64,000 bases of DNA, from assembly GCA_033807775.1 (NCBI GenBank), contig CM066317.1, positions 12,349,370 through 12,413,369 on the forward strand, read 5' to 3'. The translations under genes were made by a program, and so were the position numbers. Positions 43,620 to 55,677 of the stretch are shown here, piece after piece; positions within the stretch are counted from its first letter, which is position 1; the number at the start of each line of letters is the position of its first letter. The notes under the pieces are model-generated. The model was not told the DNA's origin. It made no database searches and saw only the letters and a program-made list of their open reading frames with translations. This DNA is from Saussurea involucrata. Its lineage: Eukaryota > Streptophyta > Magnoliopsida > Asterales > Asteraceae.

Positions 43620-43928
43620 GGGGCCGTTTACAAAACGCTTACCCGGGTAAGTGCTTACCAAGTCACATTAGCTTACCGGATGAATATGGCAAGGACCAAG
43701 AATCTTACCCGGTAAGAGCGAAAGCATGGACCAAGAGTCGAAAGCAATGACCGAGAGTCTTACCCGGTAAGTGAGTGCGACGACTCTTACCACGGTTAGC
43801 ACTTTACCGGCTAATATGTTGCATACGATGCCATTTTGGTGGACTATAATCTTACTCGAGAAGTAAGTGATAGTGTTGAATTTTACCGGTAAGCACTTAC
43901 CCGGGTAAGTGATTAGGTAAACAGACCC
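43620..43928. mobile_element. Tourist-like MITE (PIF/Harbinger type)
   Basis: Mirror ends GGGGCCGTTTACAAAACGCTTACCCGGG and CTTACCCGGGTAAG...GTAAACAGACCC are flanked by the 3-bp duplication TAA (43617-43619 and 43929-43931). The interior repeats CTTACCCGGTAAG. Related units follow at 44581-45055 and near 45077. Confidence 0.75.
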
Positions 43929-44336
43929 TAAGTGTGTGTTCAAGATCTACAATTATTAAGTTCTATCTCCGGATAAACGAGCTCGAGCTCGTAAAAAGCT
44001 CGACTCCCGAATTCCAATAATAATAAGAACACATATGCATCCACAAAAAGACATCACATGCTTTATTCAAGAAATGCTGCACAAAGCAACACTGAGCTTA
44101 CTGATGTTTTCTTTTCTTTATGCTGTATGACCTGATTTGGATCTTGAAAGAAAAAAAAATGAAAAAAACAGCATCATATATTTACAAAAAAAACGACTTC
44201 GCTACTGTGGATCTCGTACTTTCGTCAAGCACGAGTTCCACAATAGCCCATCGAGACACCACATACGTCGAAGTCATACTAACGATGTTGTTTTTTTCTT
44301 CATATTTTGTTGCAGGGTACTAAGGAGACACCGATG

Positions 44337-47300
44337 TTAAGCATGGTCAATGGAGAAAGGCGATGAACAAGTATTGTTGTGCCATATGAAGATCTTCCAA
44401 AACGACCTTGGTTTGCGTTTTTGGCGGCTGTTTGATGACGTTAACTCCAACTCCGTTCTATGAAGCATCTCCCACATCACTTGGACGTCTTCGTATCCGC
44501 ATGTTTGTATATCATCGTGTAGCTTCAAAAGCCCGCCATCTACATGCCCCAAACAAATACGTTCATTAAGCAGTTGATTCTTAGGTGTCGTTTACTAATA
44601 CAAATTGGGCAAGTGTTAACCGGGTAAGAGTACGGTTTGGGTAAACACTGACGGAAAATGGTTGTGTTTGGTGTTTACCAAGTGTTTTGTAGCAAGTGTT
44701 TATTAACAAAAATAAAATGGGTAAGCAGTGTCTGACTCGGTCAGTGACATATTGGTTGGCTGACTTTGTTAGCAATAGTGTATGTAAACAATATCAATTC
44801 TTACATAGTAAGAGACTCTCACCCGGTAAGGGCCGTTTATCCAACACTTACTCGATAAGCGCTTTCTGGTAATAGTCAATCCTTTCACTTACTTACCAGG
44901 TAAGATTTTAGTTCATTAAAACGGTATTGCATGCAATATTATTATTCCGTAAGCACTTACCGGGTAAAATTCTCAATCGTTGTCATGTTTATCTAACAAG
45001 GTAAAGTGAGCCGGTAAGCACTTACCGGGTAAGCGTCAGGGTAAATGGTCCCTAAGAGACGATCAACACTAAGTTTTAAGAGGCCGTTTACCAAACGCTT
45101 ACCTTATCGGGGTTAGCATGGGAAGGACCTGGAATGTTAGCAGGTAAGAGGCACAAGGACCGAGTATCTTAGCAGGTAATTGAGGAAGAAGACTCTTACC
45201 TGGTAAGAGCTTATAGGGTAAAAGACATTTACCAACCCCTAGGTATTAACGATAACGGTAAATAAAGAAGTTAGAGTTTGTTAGGATTTGTTATTCTTGT
45301 TTAGATAATAAATGATATACATAATCCTATCTAAACAAGAATAACAAATCCTAACAAACTCTAACTTCTTTATTTATCATTATCATTAATAATATACATA
45401 TAATGGATGACAATAAATGATATGCGTAATCCTAGGGTCTTCACGAAAACAATCGCTGTATTTATTTTTATTAACAAAAATGGTAATACATTCCATCCAG
45501 ACTTTGAAGTATTGTATAGGTAGAAGGTTAGGTAAGATCATCTGAAATAGTTGTAGTTAGTTAGTAGTGTGTTTACAAATCAGTCAGCAAATCAATAGTA
45601 TGAGTGGGAATCTTTGCAGATATTTTATGGATAAAGAAATGTTAAGAGTAATCAAGTATTAATTGTTATTAATGATCACTAATCAGATTCAACCTTATCG
45701 TTTTTAGGTTGTTGAGTGATCACATTACTCTTTCTTTATACAATCATTTGCCAATAAGACCTGTTTTTTTGGATGGTACTGAAATTTGGAAGCAAAATCA
45801 ATAAGAGTGTTTTTTTATAAAATGATAAATGTGTAAATGCAGTGGAATGAGAGATCAATTGGGCTAATTCCAAACTCAAACTTGACTCGAACTCGTTTAA
45901 TGTATAACAAAATTAAAAGTTTGAAATAAATCTAAATTACCAGCAAAATAAATCCAGAAAATCAAAAATTTACAACCGAATACAAAATAAAACCGAAACT
46001 AGTTGTAACTTACAACCAAAATCAAAACAAAGTCGACAAAATTACAATATTAAAACTAAGTACATTATAAATCTACAAAAAAGCAAAACAATTTGTTTGG
46101 TTTGGTGGAATTGGTAGGATTTCGAGTGATCTTGAGGCTCAAAGGAAAGGCCGGAATTGAAATTCGGAATTTCAAGAAAATCACATAAAGATTGGATGTA
46201 GAAATCCTACAAGGTTTGTTGGTATTTCATGAGATTTCATATAATTTATTCGTAAAATAATTTTAAAATATAAAATTGTTTTATGATAATCAATTCATTA
46301 ATAATAGGTAATTTCGTTATTTTTTATAATTATATATTATGTTTTTTATTAAATATCTATAAATAATAACTCATTTTCATACAAAATCCTACAAATCAAA
46401 CACACTAAAAATCTAAATTCTAAACGAACTCAAATAGTATCCAAAAAACAAACTAACATCATATATTCATATTTACTTCTTCACTACAAAAAAAAATAAA
46501 AAATATTATCCCTTATGTGAAAATATGCAAACTATGACTTAGAATTAGAATTTAGAGTTATTGTCAGCTATGTGTCTGTAACATATTTATTTAATGGAAG
46601 CTTGTTTACCTATCGTCTATGTGTCCTAAGCATACTTGATGACTCAGATTAGAAGAGAGAAATCAGTTAACTAACACATATTCTATAGAAACAATATGAT
46701 GAGTCCTCACAAAACTGCCTTTTTAATATCAAATACATTTTAAAAATAAAAATAAAAACCAACTAAAAACAAGAATAGTTCCCTAATTAGAATAATTATT
46801 GTATTCCTCTTCTGGAAAAAAAGGTGACCTTTGTCCAATTAAATAAATCTTCTCTCTTTCCCCACCTAAAAATGAACCATGATTATCTAGAGCTATCTCT
46901 AACAGCATTGCTAAAATAGAAAAAATAGGTTTTTGTTTGTTATTCTTCTCCAACAATATTGCTATCTTGTTTGCTAAAATAGAGATTCATGGAAAAATCT
47001 CTAAATATAGAGAACTCTCTATAATTCTCTAAATAAGAGAAAGAAATAATTATTTTATTGAACCCACCAATAACATAAATCTTGTATCATTTTATATTAA
47101 GTTTTTCTTTTAAAGTATATTGAAAATATAAACTATAGAATATTATATTAATATAATTTGTGTTAAAATCTCTAAAATAGCAAAGTTGTTGGAGATGAAT
47201 GTAACTCTCGTTAGAGATTTTAACAATTGATTCTCTAGTTTAGAAAATTTATAGAAAAACTGTTGGAGATGCTCTTATCCCATCTGAAATAGGGTCTGAA

Positions 47301-49452
47301 AAAGTATAATGTATATAGATTTTTCTTCTGCTTTAAAAGATAAAAGAAACTGTTTCGATAGAGATTTGTGCTTGTGAAAAAAAGTTTTGTAGAAAAATTA
47401 TAGATTTCTATACAAAAGATATAATGTGGTTCGTAGGGTTGGGTTCACGTGAGACCAATCTGTTTTCGTGAGACCGGTGAGACCAAGTTTTTACACTTGA
47501 AACTTCACAGCAAAACACTGTGAAGGTAAAAAAAATATACGAACCTTCACAGCAAAAACACTGTGAATGTTACTTTCACAGTGTTTTGCTGTGAAGTTTC
47601 AAGTGTAAAAACGTGGTCTTACCGGTTTCACGAAAACATGTTGGTCTCACATGATTCCAAGTTGTGGTTAGTATTTATTAACAAATAATGTGGTTATTAC
47701 ATACTTGGTCAAGCTCTTTTATTGCATTATATGCTTAGAACATCTCCAACAGGGAAAGTTTTTTTCTCCAACAAATTTTTCGAAACCTCTCCAAAACGGA
47801 TAAGTAGTACATATAATATGAAATCCTCCAAATTTGGTGAATTGTTTAAAGTGATTATCATAAGAGATAAATAATTTTCAGTCACTAATAAGAAACTTTG
47901 AAATTAGATCTAAAAAAAAGAATAATATTTTATTTCAACAATTATCTAAATAATCCAATGGAAGCTTTATCTTCCATGGGGAATTTTACCTTTAAAAACT
48001 TTAATTATTATGAGACAAATTCTCATAACTTGTACTAATTTTCTTCTTGACAAAAGAAATGGGAAATTAAATAGAAAATGTCCCAAACTTTCAAGTATTT
48101 AGCTATTATTTTATGTCTATTAGTAGAGTACAGTTTTTTTATATTATAAAAATATGATTCAAATAATTTAACTAATTCTCTCTGAAAATTGATATAATTA
48201 ATGTTAACCCTTTAATCTCTCTTTTTTTTTTGAAAAAAAAACATTTAATCTCTCTTAAAATTGATTATAATTCTTGTTAAGAGCATCTCCAACAGCTTCC
48301 CCAAAAAAATTTCAAAATGGGGAAGCAAAAGTCAAAATCCCAAAAAAAAAATTACATCCATCTCCAACATTAAATATATTATTAAAATATTCAAAACATT
48401 ATTATCTCCAACAAATTTTTAAAAGAAAAATAATAAAATATTGTTTCTCTCTCTTGATAATGATTTTTAGGGATTTTTTTGGATAATCTCTATATTTGGA
48501 GAAAATGACATTTTCTCTCCAACTTTCTCCAGAATGGAGATGGTTTTGGGGAAAGTGTTGGAGCTGATTTTAGGACCAAAATCCCCATATTCCCCGTTTT
48601 CTCCAAAATGGGGAAGCTGTTGGAGATGCTCTAACCATTTAATCCACTATTTTATATATCAATCCAAACAAAATGTAGATCCACTTTTTTTTCTTTTTTT
48701 TTCTATGGTTAAAGTTACATAACATTCAAGAACAACTTCAAATCAATTTCTGAAAAAGGAAAAGGAACAAAAAAGTAAGAAGAAAACCAATTTGACTATG
48801 ACTTTTGAGTATGATAGCAAAAGAAACCACCATTAAAGTACGTACACACGGATTAAAGTGCTCATCAGTCATCACAAAGGTGAAAGATGTATGCGGTGTG
48901 CCTACAACACAATCACGAGACTCTGTACTCCATTAATAACTACATGTAACTACGAAATTAAAAAGTTAAATTCAATATCATTTCAGATCACAAATTCGAA
49001 AGCATTATATCAAACATAAACTTCAAAACCAGTAAAATCACCGATTCGATTTTCAGATCGAAATTATGTTACAATTAAATCGAATTTCACTAGATTTCTT
49101 CCGTTCTGGCAAAAATCCGAGTCCGAATTCTCGTCACAATCTTACAAATCGCTCGATCAATTAGAAAAACAAAATTTATTTTCACAAAAAACGAATTTAA
49201 TTTATTTTTTTCGTGTAGAGACTCGATTTTCTTCCAATTTAGCACAAATTCGTTGTTCAGATACTTGTCGTACTCCTATATTTCGTTTAATCCGTAAAAT
49301 CGGCATGGAATGATGAAATTAGATCGTACAGAAATACAGAGACGATAACGATTAACGAAGAAGAACTAACCGTGGTCACGAGATTTAACACGAGCAGCAA
49401 CGGCAAGCCAAACACGTCTGACTGGAAAAACCACCTTCTGCAACCAACTCAT
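44337..49452 (-). CDS. Small uncharacterised plant protein, 94 aa, two exons
   Basis: Exon 1 is 49452-49371 (82 nt) with donor GT at 49370-49369. Exon 2 is 44539-44337 (203 nt) with acceptor AG at 44541-44540. Phases fit and give 285 nt. The protein starts MSWLQKVVFPVRRVW, continues LLKLHDDIQTCGYEDVQVMWEML, and ends in a basic KRKPRSFWK tail. No signal peptide; a short amphipathic N-terminal helix is possible. I recall similar short plant proteins of unknown function with this central block but cannot name a family, so no role is given. A TATA box and CT-rich leader precede exon 1. The 4.8-kb intron is filled with MITEs. The remaining risk is an extra exon inside the intron. Confidence 0.62.
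44581..45055. mobile_element. Tourist-like MITE group in the small-gene intron
   Basis: Starts TTAGGTGTCGTTTAC and ends GTAAATGGTCCCTAA, consistent with a TTA/TAA target duplication. A second, related unit is nested from about 44826 (GGGCCGTTTATCC), and the start of another lies at 45077 (GAGGCCGTTTACCAAACGC). All repeat CTTACCGGGTAAG internally, as in 43620-43928. Confidence 0.65.
45259..45376. repeat. Perfect 49-bp inverted repeat with 20-bp loop
   Basis: 45259-45307 and 45328-45376 are exact reverse complements. Pairing extends about 20 bp further outward, broken mainly by C/T and G/A differences. This predicts a long hairpin in RNA from either strand. It lies in the intron of the minus-strand gene. 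Confidence 0.9.
46890..47274. mobile_element. MITE with GAGCATCTCCAACAG-type ends
   Basis: The left end GAGCTATCTCTAACAGCATTG and right end CTGTTGGAGATGCTC are inverted relatives. The interior has mirrored CTCTAAATA/CTAAAATAG segments. Same family as 48281-48631. Confidence 0.65.
47445..47654. mobile_element. Foldback MITE with nested palindromes
   Basis: The left arm TCACGTGAGACCAA...TTTTTACACTTGAAACTTCACAGC and the right arm GCTGTGAAGTTTCAAGTGTAAAAAC...TTGGTCTCACATGA pair over about 85 bp. The centre holds further TTCACAGCAAAACACTGTGAA palindromes. Confidence 0.8.
48281..48631. mobile_element. MITE with GAGCATCTCCAACAGC ends and TAA duplication
   Basis: GAGCATCTCCAACAGCTTCCCC (48281) is mirrored by GGGGAAGCTGTTGGAGATGCTC (ending 48631). 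TAA flanks both ends (48278-48280 and 48632-48634), as for PIF/Harbinger-type MITEs. Confidence 0.8.
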
Positions 49453-49716
49453 GAGCTTCTTCTGCTTTTTCTTCTTCCTCCGATTTCCTCTTCTGAGTTG
49501 ACTGGGTACAAAACTCCTTAACCAGGCCAGTACTGTTCCTTTTCCGATCGTCTCTCTCTCCCTCCTAATTTATAGGGGAAGAGAAGGAGACAGAGAGAGT
49601 TTGGGAGAGATATTGGGAGGGAGAGAGATTGCTTGAAACTGTATTTCTCTTGTTTTATAAGACAACAGAGTTTTCACTATGGGAGAGAGAACGATATGAG
49701 TGTGGGTGAAGGGAAG

Positions 49717-49726
49717 TATATATATA
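49717..49726 (-). promoter_or_regulatory. TATA box of the small minus-strand gene
   Basis: The minus strand reads CCCTATATATATACTTCCC, then a CT-rich leader (CTCTCTCCCTCCCAATATCTCTC type) down to the start codon 265 bp later. TATA plus a pyrimidine-rich leader is a common plant promoter layout and supports exon 1 being real. Confidence 0.6.
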
Positions 49727-49874
49727 GGGGAAATTGGCTCAAATAACTATTTTATACCTTTAAATTAGTTTTCTAGTATTTTCTTATTTATAATAAAATG
49801 TCATTTTTTGGAACACAAACTTAGACCGCGGTTTGTTTAACATAAACCATACAGTTCGTATTATGAGAGTTTTC

Positions 49875-50107
49875 TTAGAGGCTGTTTGTTTGTCTCTTAA
49901 TCGTTCAGAGGTGAATCTTGTTTGGCAAAAAAAGTCCGTCGTTCTAAAACCCTCTGAATTATTTAGTATTTTGGACCACCCTTATCCATTCAGCATCTTG
50001 AATTCATTCTAAACAAATATCAAACAACCATATTTTATTTTGCATTATATCATAAATACATCTTAACCATTCTGCACCAAACCATTCAGCAACCGCCAAA
50101 CTGCCCC
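49875..50107. mobile_element. MITE with TGTTTGT-CTCTTAAT ends
   Basis: Starts GGCTGTTTGTTTGTCTCTTAATC and ends GCAACCGCCAAACTGCCCC. The same family occurs in opposite orientation at 52349-52628 (TTGGCAGTTGCTGAATGG ... CCATTAAGAGGTAAACAAACAGCC). Confidence 0.65.
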
Positions 50108-52348
50108 TTACTCTGCTCACCTCCCCTCTGTATAAGCGAGATAGCAAAATATTTGATTTTCTTTCACTTTTCTAAATCGCTTATATTGAGGGTATGGAAT
50201 CGATCGATCGATATGGTTTGTTTATAATCTATAATTTTTTGGCCTATGTCTAAAAAAAATAAAATAAAATATCGATCAAAATTATTTTTTTATTTTTTTA
50301 TGTTTTTAAACTAAAATGGAATATAAATTATTAGAAAACCAATTTAGTTGAGTCAATTTCCCTATATAAAGGGGAAGAATTTAACCATGGTTGGAGGGGA
50401 CGTACAAGTGGTAAAGTATAAAGTACAAGCGGTGTATTGGTGATGAGTATTTGGTGGCTGATTTTGCTTTTTATTGTTGGGAGTAACGAGACTTTAATTT
50501 TGTATTCTCTCCCTCACGTAAAGATAATTCAATCGATTTAAATTTCCAAAATATTATTTAAAATCAAAATCAAAATCAAAATCAAAAATTTTGTTTTAAC
50601 AGATTTATTTTAAAAAATTTAAAAAGTGTGAAATTCTTTAAATTAGAAAAAAAATTAATTACTATATTCGTTTCAAAAATAAATGTCTACGTTACTATTT
50701 TAGTTTATCGTAAATTAATGTCTATTTCTAAAAAAAAAATTGTTATGAGGTGGAAAAAATTATATTTCTATAATTAATGGGTAAAATTGTTTTATTTTAA
50801 ATTAAAAATGTAATAATTAAACAGTTTTAATCATATGTTAACGTAGTGGATTAAACTGATGTTATTAACCATGTAACAGTTAATGTTGTGTTTGGATATC
50901 CAAAAAGAATCGAAACACCCAAGACCCAAATTCATATAACCATATCCAATCAAGATCAAAAGTTGTCGATAACATATTTGACTCGATATAGCATTCAAAA
51001 TCTACGTTAGAACCCTAAATGCAGTGTAACATTCAAGGTCAATCGTACCAAATGTTGTCCGATTTTTCCACACACATGGACTCGCGATTTTAAAACGTGT
51101 ATAATATAGGAGATTCCAAGTTCTTTATAAGGCAACATATGTTCCCCCTCTCCAACTAATGTGGGATCTTACAATCCCCCCCCCCCCCCCCCCCCTCGGG
51201 AGCACAATGTTCTCGTTGGCACATCAGTCAAGTTCCTGACTATGATACCATCTGTGACATGTCCGACCAACCGTACCAGAGACTCACAGGTTTAAAATGT
51301 GTATGATAGAGGAGGTATCAAGTCCCCCATAAGTAAAGATGAGATTGGGACCGAACAGGTACCGAGTTTTTTTGGGACTAAAGAGTAGGACCGAAAACGA
51401 AACCGTATGTACCGGTTCGGTTTCGGTTTCGGGATGAAAAAACGGGTACTATAACCACTTAGGACCGAAAATATGAAAATGTATCAAAACCAATAGCAAA
51501 CCAAAATATCTTCACAATGTTTCAAATGTGTATCAAAATCAATCCCAAACAATCAAAAGTTCAACAATTAGCAGTATTCTTTTACGTTTTTCCTTTTCCA
51601 TTTTGATCCATGGAGGTGTCGAATACTGAATGTTGAATCCCGTATTGTGAATTTGTCGATTTTTTGATGTGTATGTAGGGGTACCAACTTTTTAATGGTC
51701 ACGTAGAGGGGCTAATTTTTTTATGGTTATGTAGGCGAAGGCGATGATTGTGGTTAAAATGTTGAAGAAGATTTGGTTAGTTTATGAGATGATATATCTT
51801 GATTAAGAAAAGATAAGGTCAGTTTATTTAGGAGATGATAAGCATACTTAAGAAATTTTGAAAAACATTTTTTTCTTAAAATTCTTGTTCGGTTTCGGGG
51901 CTTCTTTGGGAAATCCCGATACCTAATACCGAATCCCAATTTTGTCGAATACTTGGAACCAAAAACCGAATCGATTACATGGTACCGGTTCGTGTTCGAT
52001 ACAGTATCTGTTCGGTCTCGGTTCGGTTCGAAAAATAGTTTTCAAAGCTCATATGTACTTATAAGACAACATTTATTCCCCTCCCCAACCATCGTACGAT
52101 CTTACATGCCGACATCCTACATTATATTTTACATGAGGACCATGGTTCTAGGCTTCTATTCTTAAACTTTATACTCGACATAATTCCGGTTATAATTATA
52201 TTTAACGGGTCAAATAAATCAAATTAATATCAATAATGTCTTATATTGATTAATTAGAAACAAATAAGATGTTTTTCTTTCTAAAATCCTTTAATTGAAA
52301 TTATTATATCAAAATCAAATTATTAATTTTAAAACCTTTATTAAGGGG
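50108..52348. other. AT-rich spacer with repeats, no gene
   Basis: It contains a Stowaway-like fragment (about 50660-50720) and a run of 20 C residues (51176-51195). A 51330-52035 segment with mirrored GGTACCGGTTCGGTTTCGGTT-type ends is flanked by related TTATAAG(G/A)CAACAT...GATCTTACA copies at 51126-51175 and 52061-52107. No conserved frame or RNA gene seen. Confidence 0.45.
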
Positions 52349-52628
52349 TTATTTGGCAGTTGCTGAATGGTTTAGTGCAGAATGATTAAGTGGTCAGAAT
52401 GATTAAAAAGATTTTATGATATAGTGCAAAATGAAATATAGTTGTTTGGTAATTGTTTAGAATGAAATCAGGATGCTGAATGGTTAAGGGATGCCCAGTA
52501 TGCTAAATCATTCAGAGAATTTTTGAACCATTAAGAGGCAGACATTTTTTTTGTCAAACAGGATTTATCTCTTAGCGATTCAGAGGTTGCCTCTTAATGG
52601 AACCATTAAGAGGTAAACAAACAGCCCA
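52349..52628. mobile_element. Second, inverted copy of the 49875-50107 MITE
   Basis: Mirror ends GGTTATTTGGCAGTTGCTGAATGG and GAGGTAAACAAACAGCC match the family at 49875-50107 read from the other strand. Confidence 0.65.
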
Positions 52629-52729
52629 TAATCAATATATATATATATATAAAGAAGAATGTAGGGAGAGAAGATTAAGGACAAGCCTCCATTGAGGCTT
52701 TGGATTTCATTCTCTTTTGTAATGATTTT

Positions 52730-53200
52730 GTATTTTTTTGTATGGTAACAATGCTTATAATTCAATATTTTTTGTATACTTATAATATTTTTTTTGTTTA
52801 AGTTAACAATCAATAAAAAGTGTATATTTTGTAGTGATTTTGTATTTTTTTTTGTTTTTCTTATTAATCTAACAAAATACTTAATAATCAAAGTCTTTTT
52901 TCTTATTAGACTAACAATGCTTATAATTCAATATTTTTTGTATACTTATAATTTTTTTTTGTTTAGGTTAACAATGCTTATAAATCAATAAAAAGTGTAT
53001 TTTTTTTGTTTTTCTTATTGATCTAACAAAATGCTTAATAATCAAAGTCTTTTTTTTATTAGGCTAACAATGCTTAAAATTCAATATTTTTTGTATACTT
53101 ATAATATTTTTTTGTTTAAGTTAACAATGCTTATAAATCAATAAAAAATGTATATTTTGTAGCGATTTTTTTTTCTTATTAATCTAACAAAATATGTTTA
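52730..53200 (+). repeat. Three-copy tandem repeat of about 150-170 bp
   Basis: The phrase TAACAATGCTTATAATTCAA, ATATTTTTTGTATACTTATAA, then TCTTATTA-TCTAACAAAAT occurs near 52745, 52912 and 53063 with variable T-runs. Extremely T-rich. Confidence 0.7.
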
Positions 53201-53233
53201 ATGCTTACTGTCTTGGATTGACCTAAAGAGAAA

Positions 53234-53449
53234 ATGGAACGTGATTGTCTTGCTGAAGGTTGGCCTTCCAAACTTTGTCAACTTCAGTCTGTACCATTCG
53301 TCTCAAACTTGGTGTTCTCAATGGCAATGGGGGTGGTGTCTCTCTACATCACATTTAGGATGAACTTCAATAACAAACATCCCAATGTATACTTTTCATT
53401 TTTCAATATTCTTTTGGAACTCACAAATTGTTTTTTTTTTTGGGTTTGA
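53234..53449 (+). other. Unrecognised short open frame, possible gene fragment
   Basis: 71 codons with less AT bias than the surroundings. The middle is hydrophobic (SNLVFSMAMGVVSLYITF), followed by a possible donor (CCCAAT|GTATAC near 53386). I do not recognise it. It may be an exon fragment carried by a transposon or chance. Confidence 0.15.
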
Positions 53450-53843
53450 GACTTATAAATTCAACCAACATTTAGTTCTAATGCTACATTCTTAATAAGT
53501 TCAAACAATAATATGTTCATAGATTACGCATACTTACGTTCATATAATAATGTTTGAATTCGCCGCACGAGTCACGGTATTGTTACCTAGTTATATTAAT
53601 GGGAAAACGTGACACGTTTACAAAAGGTTGTGGGCCATTCTTATTTTGTGGATGATTTGGATCTTACTTTTAAAATTTTCGTGGTCCCCTTTGCTTTTTT
53701 CTACCGTCATTGACTTTATTGGGTTATTGTTAGGTTTAATGTTTTGAATTAAACCCTGGATTTATACAAACTTTCATTTTCCACCTTACTTTTTAAAATA
53801 GTGTCTTTTTGCACCCCTGTGGTGTTATTTATTGCTATTTAAT

Positions 53844-54080
53844 ACTTTTTCCTCCCAAAATAGATGTCCATAATAAAAAAGACGATTTTTATAGTGTGTA
53901 ATTATTACATTTTTTTAATTCACAAAAAGGACGGTTTACCCTTAATAATAGAAATATAAATATTCATCATTTCATAATTAAATGTAGAATTGGAAATTGG
54001 ACATTTACTTTTGAAAATTGACGATTACTTTGGGACGAACTAAAATAGTAACATAAACACTTATTTTAGAACGGATGGAG
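53844..54080. mobile_element. Stowaway-type MITE
   Basis: The left end CTTTTTCCTCCCAAAATAGATGTCC is mirrored by AAACACTTATTTTAGAACGGATGGAG. Flanking TA dinucleotides (53842-53843 and 54081-54082) form the Tc1/mariner-type target duplication. Confidence 0.8.
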
Positions 54081-54856
54081 TATCAACTTTCTAGGTTTGG
54101 TAAGGTTTAGATTCAGATCCAAAAAACTAAAGATGATCTGATTCAGTGCTCCGACCAACAGTAAAATGAACCATATGCTAATAAATGTTCTTAGCTAAAT
54201 CTAATGTGTCATTTGAGTCGCATAATATTCTTCGATTTAATGGGATCTATTAAAATTGTTGAATTATACATGTTTATATTTGAATTGAATATGGTTTGTC
54301 ATTCCATTCATTTAAAAAAATTTGTAACTGTGGGCATCAGGATCAATTTAGGCGCATTGACTAATCCCTCGAACGATAGTGAATGTTCTGAAGTCATTAC
54401 GGGTGAACTTCCATGGGCACAATAGCTTTTGCAACGTCTGGATTTGAACCTAGTAAATATGAAGTTACTGCTAAATCCTGTTGAGTCTTAACTAATACGC
54501 CGTAACCTAGATGGTTAATTTAGTTTTGGGACTCAAATATAAATAATGATAAAATACATGATTACCTATAAAGATGTTTTTGTTCTTCTAATTTTGTCGT
54601 TTGTGATATAAATACATATTTGAAATTTATAAATACTAATAAAGTAAATGAAATTATTGTTTTTTTAACGTAATAATAATTGACGAAATAAAAAAAATAG
54701 AGTTTCCTTTCCAAGGCATGGAATTTTTTTGTTTTTTTAAAGAATTATCAAGAACTTGAATGGAATTCGATCATAAACTTATTAAGTGGCTGTTTATCAG
54801 ACTCTTACCAGGTAAACACTTAACGGCAAAATACATTACCATTACTTACTACATTG
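54081..54856. other. Spacer with a possible minus-strand SINE fragment
   Basis: On the minus strand GGTTCAAATCC (54440-54450) matches a tRNA B box and is followed by about 120 bp of less AT-rich sequence (54330-54440), suggesting a SINE. No target duplication was found. A Tourist-like fragment (GTTTATCAGACTCTTACCAGGTAA, 54793) lies just before the LTR at 54857. No gene. Confidence 0.35.
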
Positions 54857-55677
54857 TGTTGGAACTTAGATACACGGATTGAGATTCGTAACACACAATA
54901 TAAAATCAAATGGAAATACTGAATTATTGATATGTATATATATATCCGAAATTTACATATAAACGGAAATACATAATCAAAAGTTTAAGATAAAATTACT
55001 AACTCGACTTTCTTGATCACGAAGTTGAAGAAGATCGTTATTTGGATTGAGACCTGCAAAGCAGTGTCCTTAGACAGAAATCCGTCCCTCGTACCGTAGA
55101 GAATGGACGTCTATCTAGAGGATACAACAATCCGTTCAAGAAGTGAACTCTCGAACCCGACGAATCAAACCATGCTTCCATCTTGAAGAACAATGAAGAA
55201 CAAGAAGAGGAATTGAGAGAATGTGTATTTTTCTGTGTGTTGATTCTGCCAAAAATGAGAGGAATGGGTATTTATACGTTTCTCAAACATCAGAATTGCA
55301 AACCACCGAAACTGACGAAATCAGAGACACGCGCGGTTTAGTGCGCGGCTTGTAAGCCGCGTGGCAACCCGCGGGGCTCTCTGTTTCGTGTAATCTTTCA
55401 GAGGGATGCACGGCTTGTAAACCGCGTGGTAAGTCGCGTAAGTCCCTGTTTCAGCAAAACTGAGATTGCGTAAAAAATCGTGTAACGCACTTTTACCCAT
55501 TTCTCGTTCAAGTCAAGAGACCCCAAGAGACACAAGGCCCAAGGCCCATCTTTGACTTTAAATATGTCCTTGGCACAACTTACTAGTTAGCCAATTTATT
55601 AAGAGGTAGGGAACTCTTAATATAAAGCTATCTAGATTTTTCTCCTTTGGTCTATGTGGGACAAGCAAATCCCAACA
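54857..55677 (-). repeat. 3' LTR of the minus-strand copia element
   Basis: 821 bp from TGTTGGAACTT to ATCCCAACA (plus strand). On the minus strand it is preceded by a purine tract reading AATGTGGGGTAT. Two GC-rich boxes around CGGCTTGTAAGCCGCGTGG (about 55337-55360 and 55410-55430) stand out in an AT-rich LTR. Confidence 0.85.

Noticed and set aside
51176..51195. Run of 20 C residues as a structural element
   Set aside because: Such homopolymers are prone to assembly and sequencing error; nothing around it supports a function.
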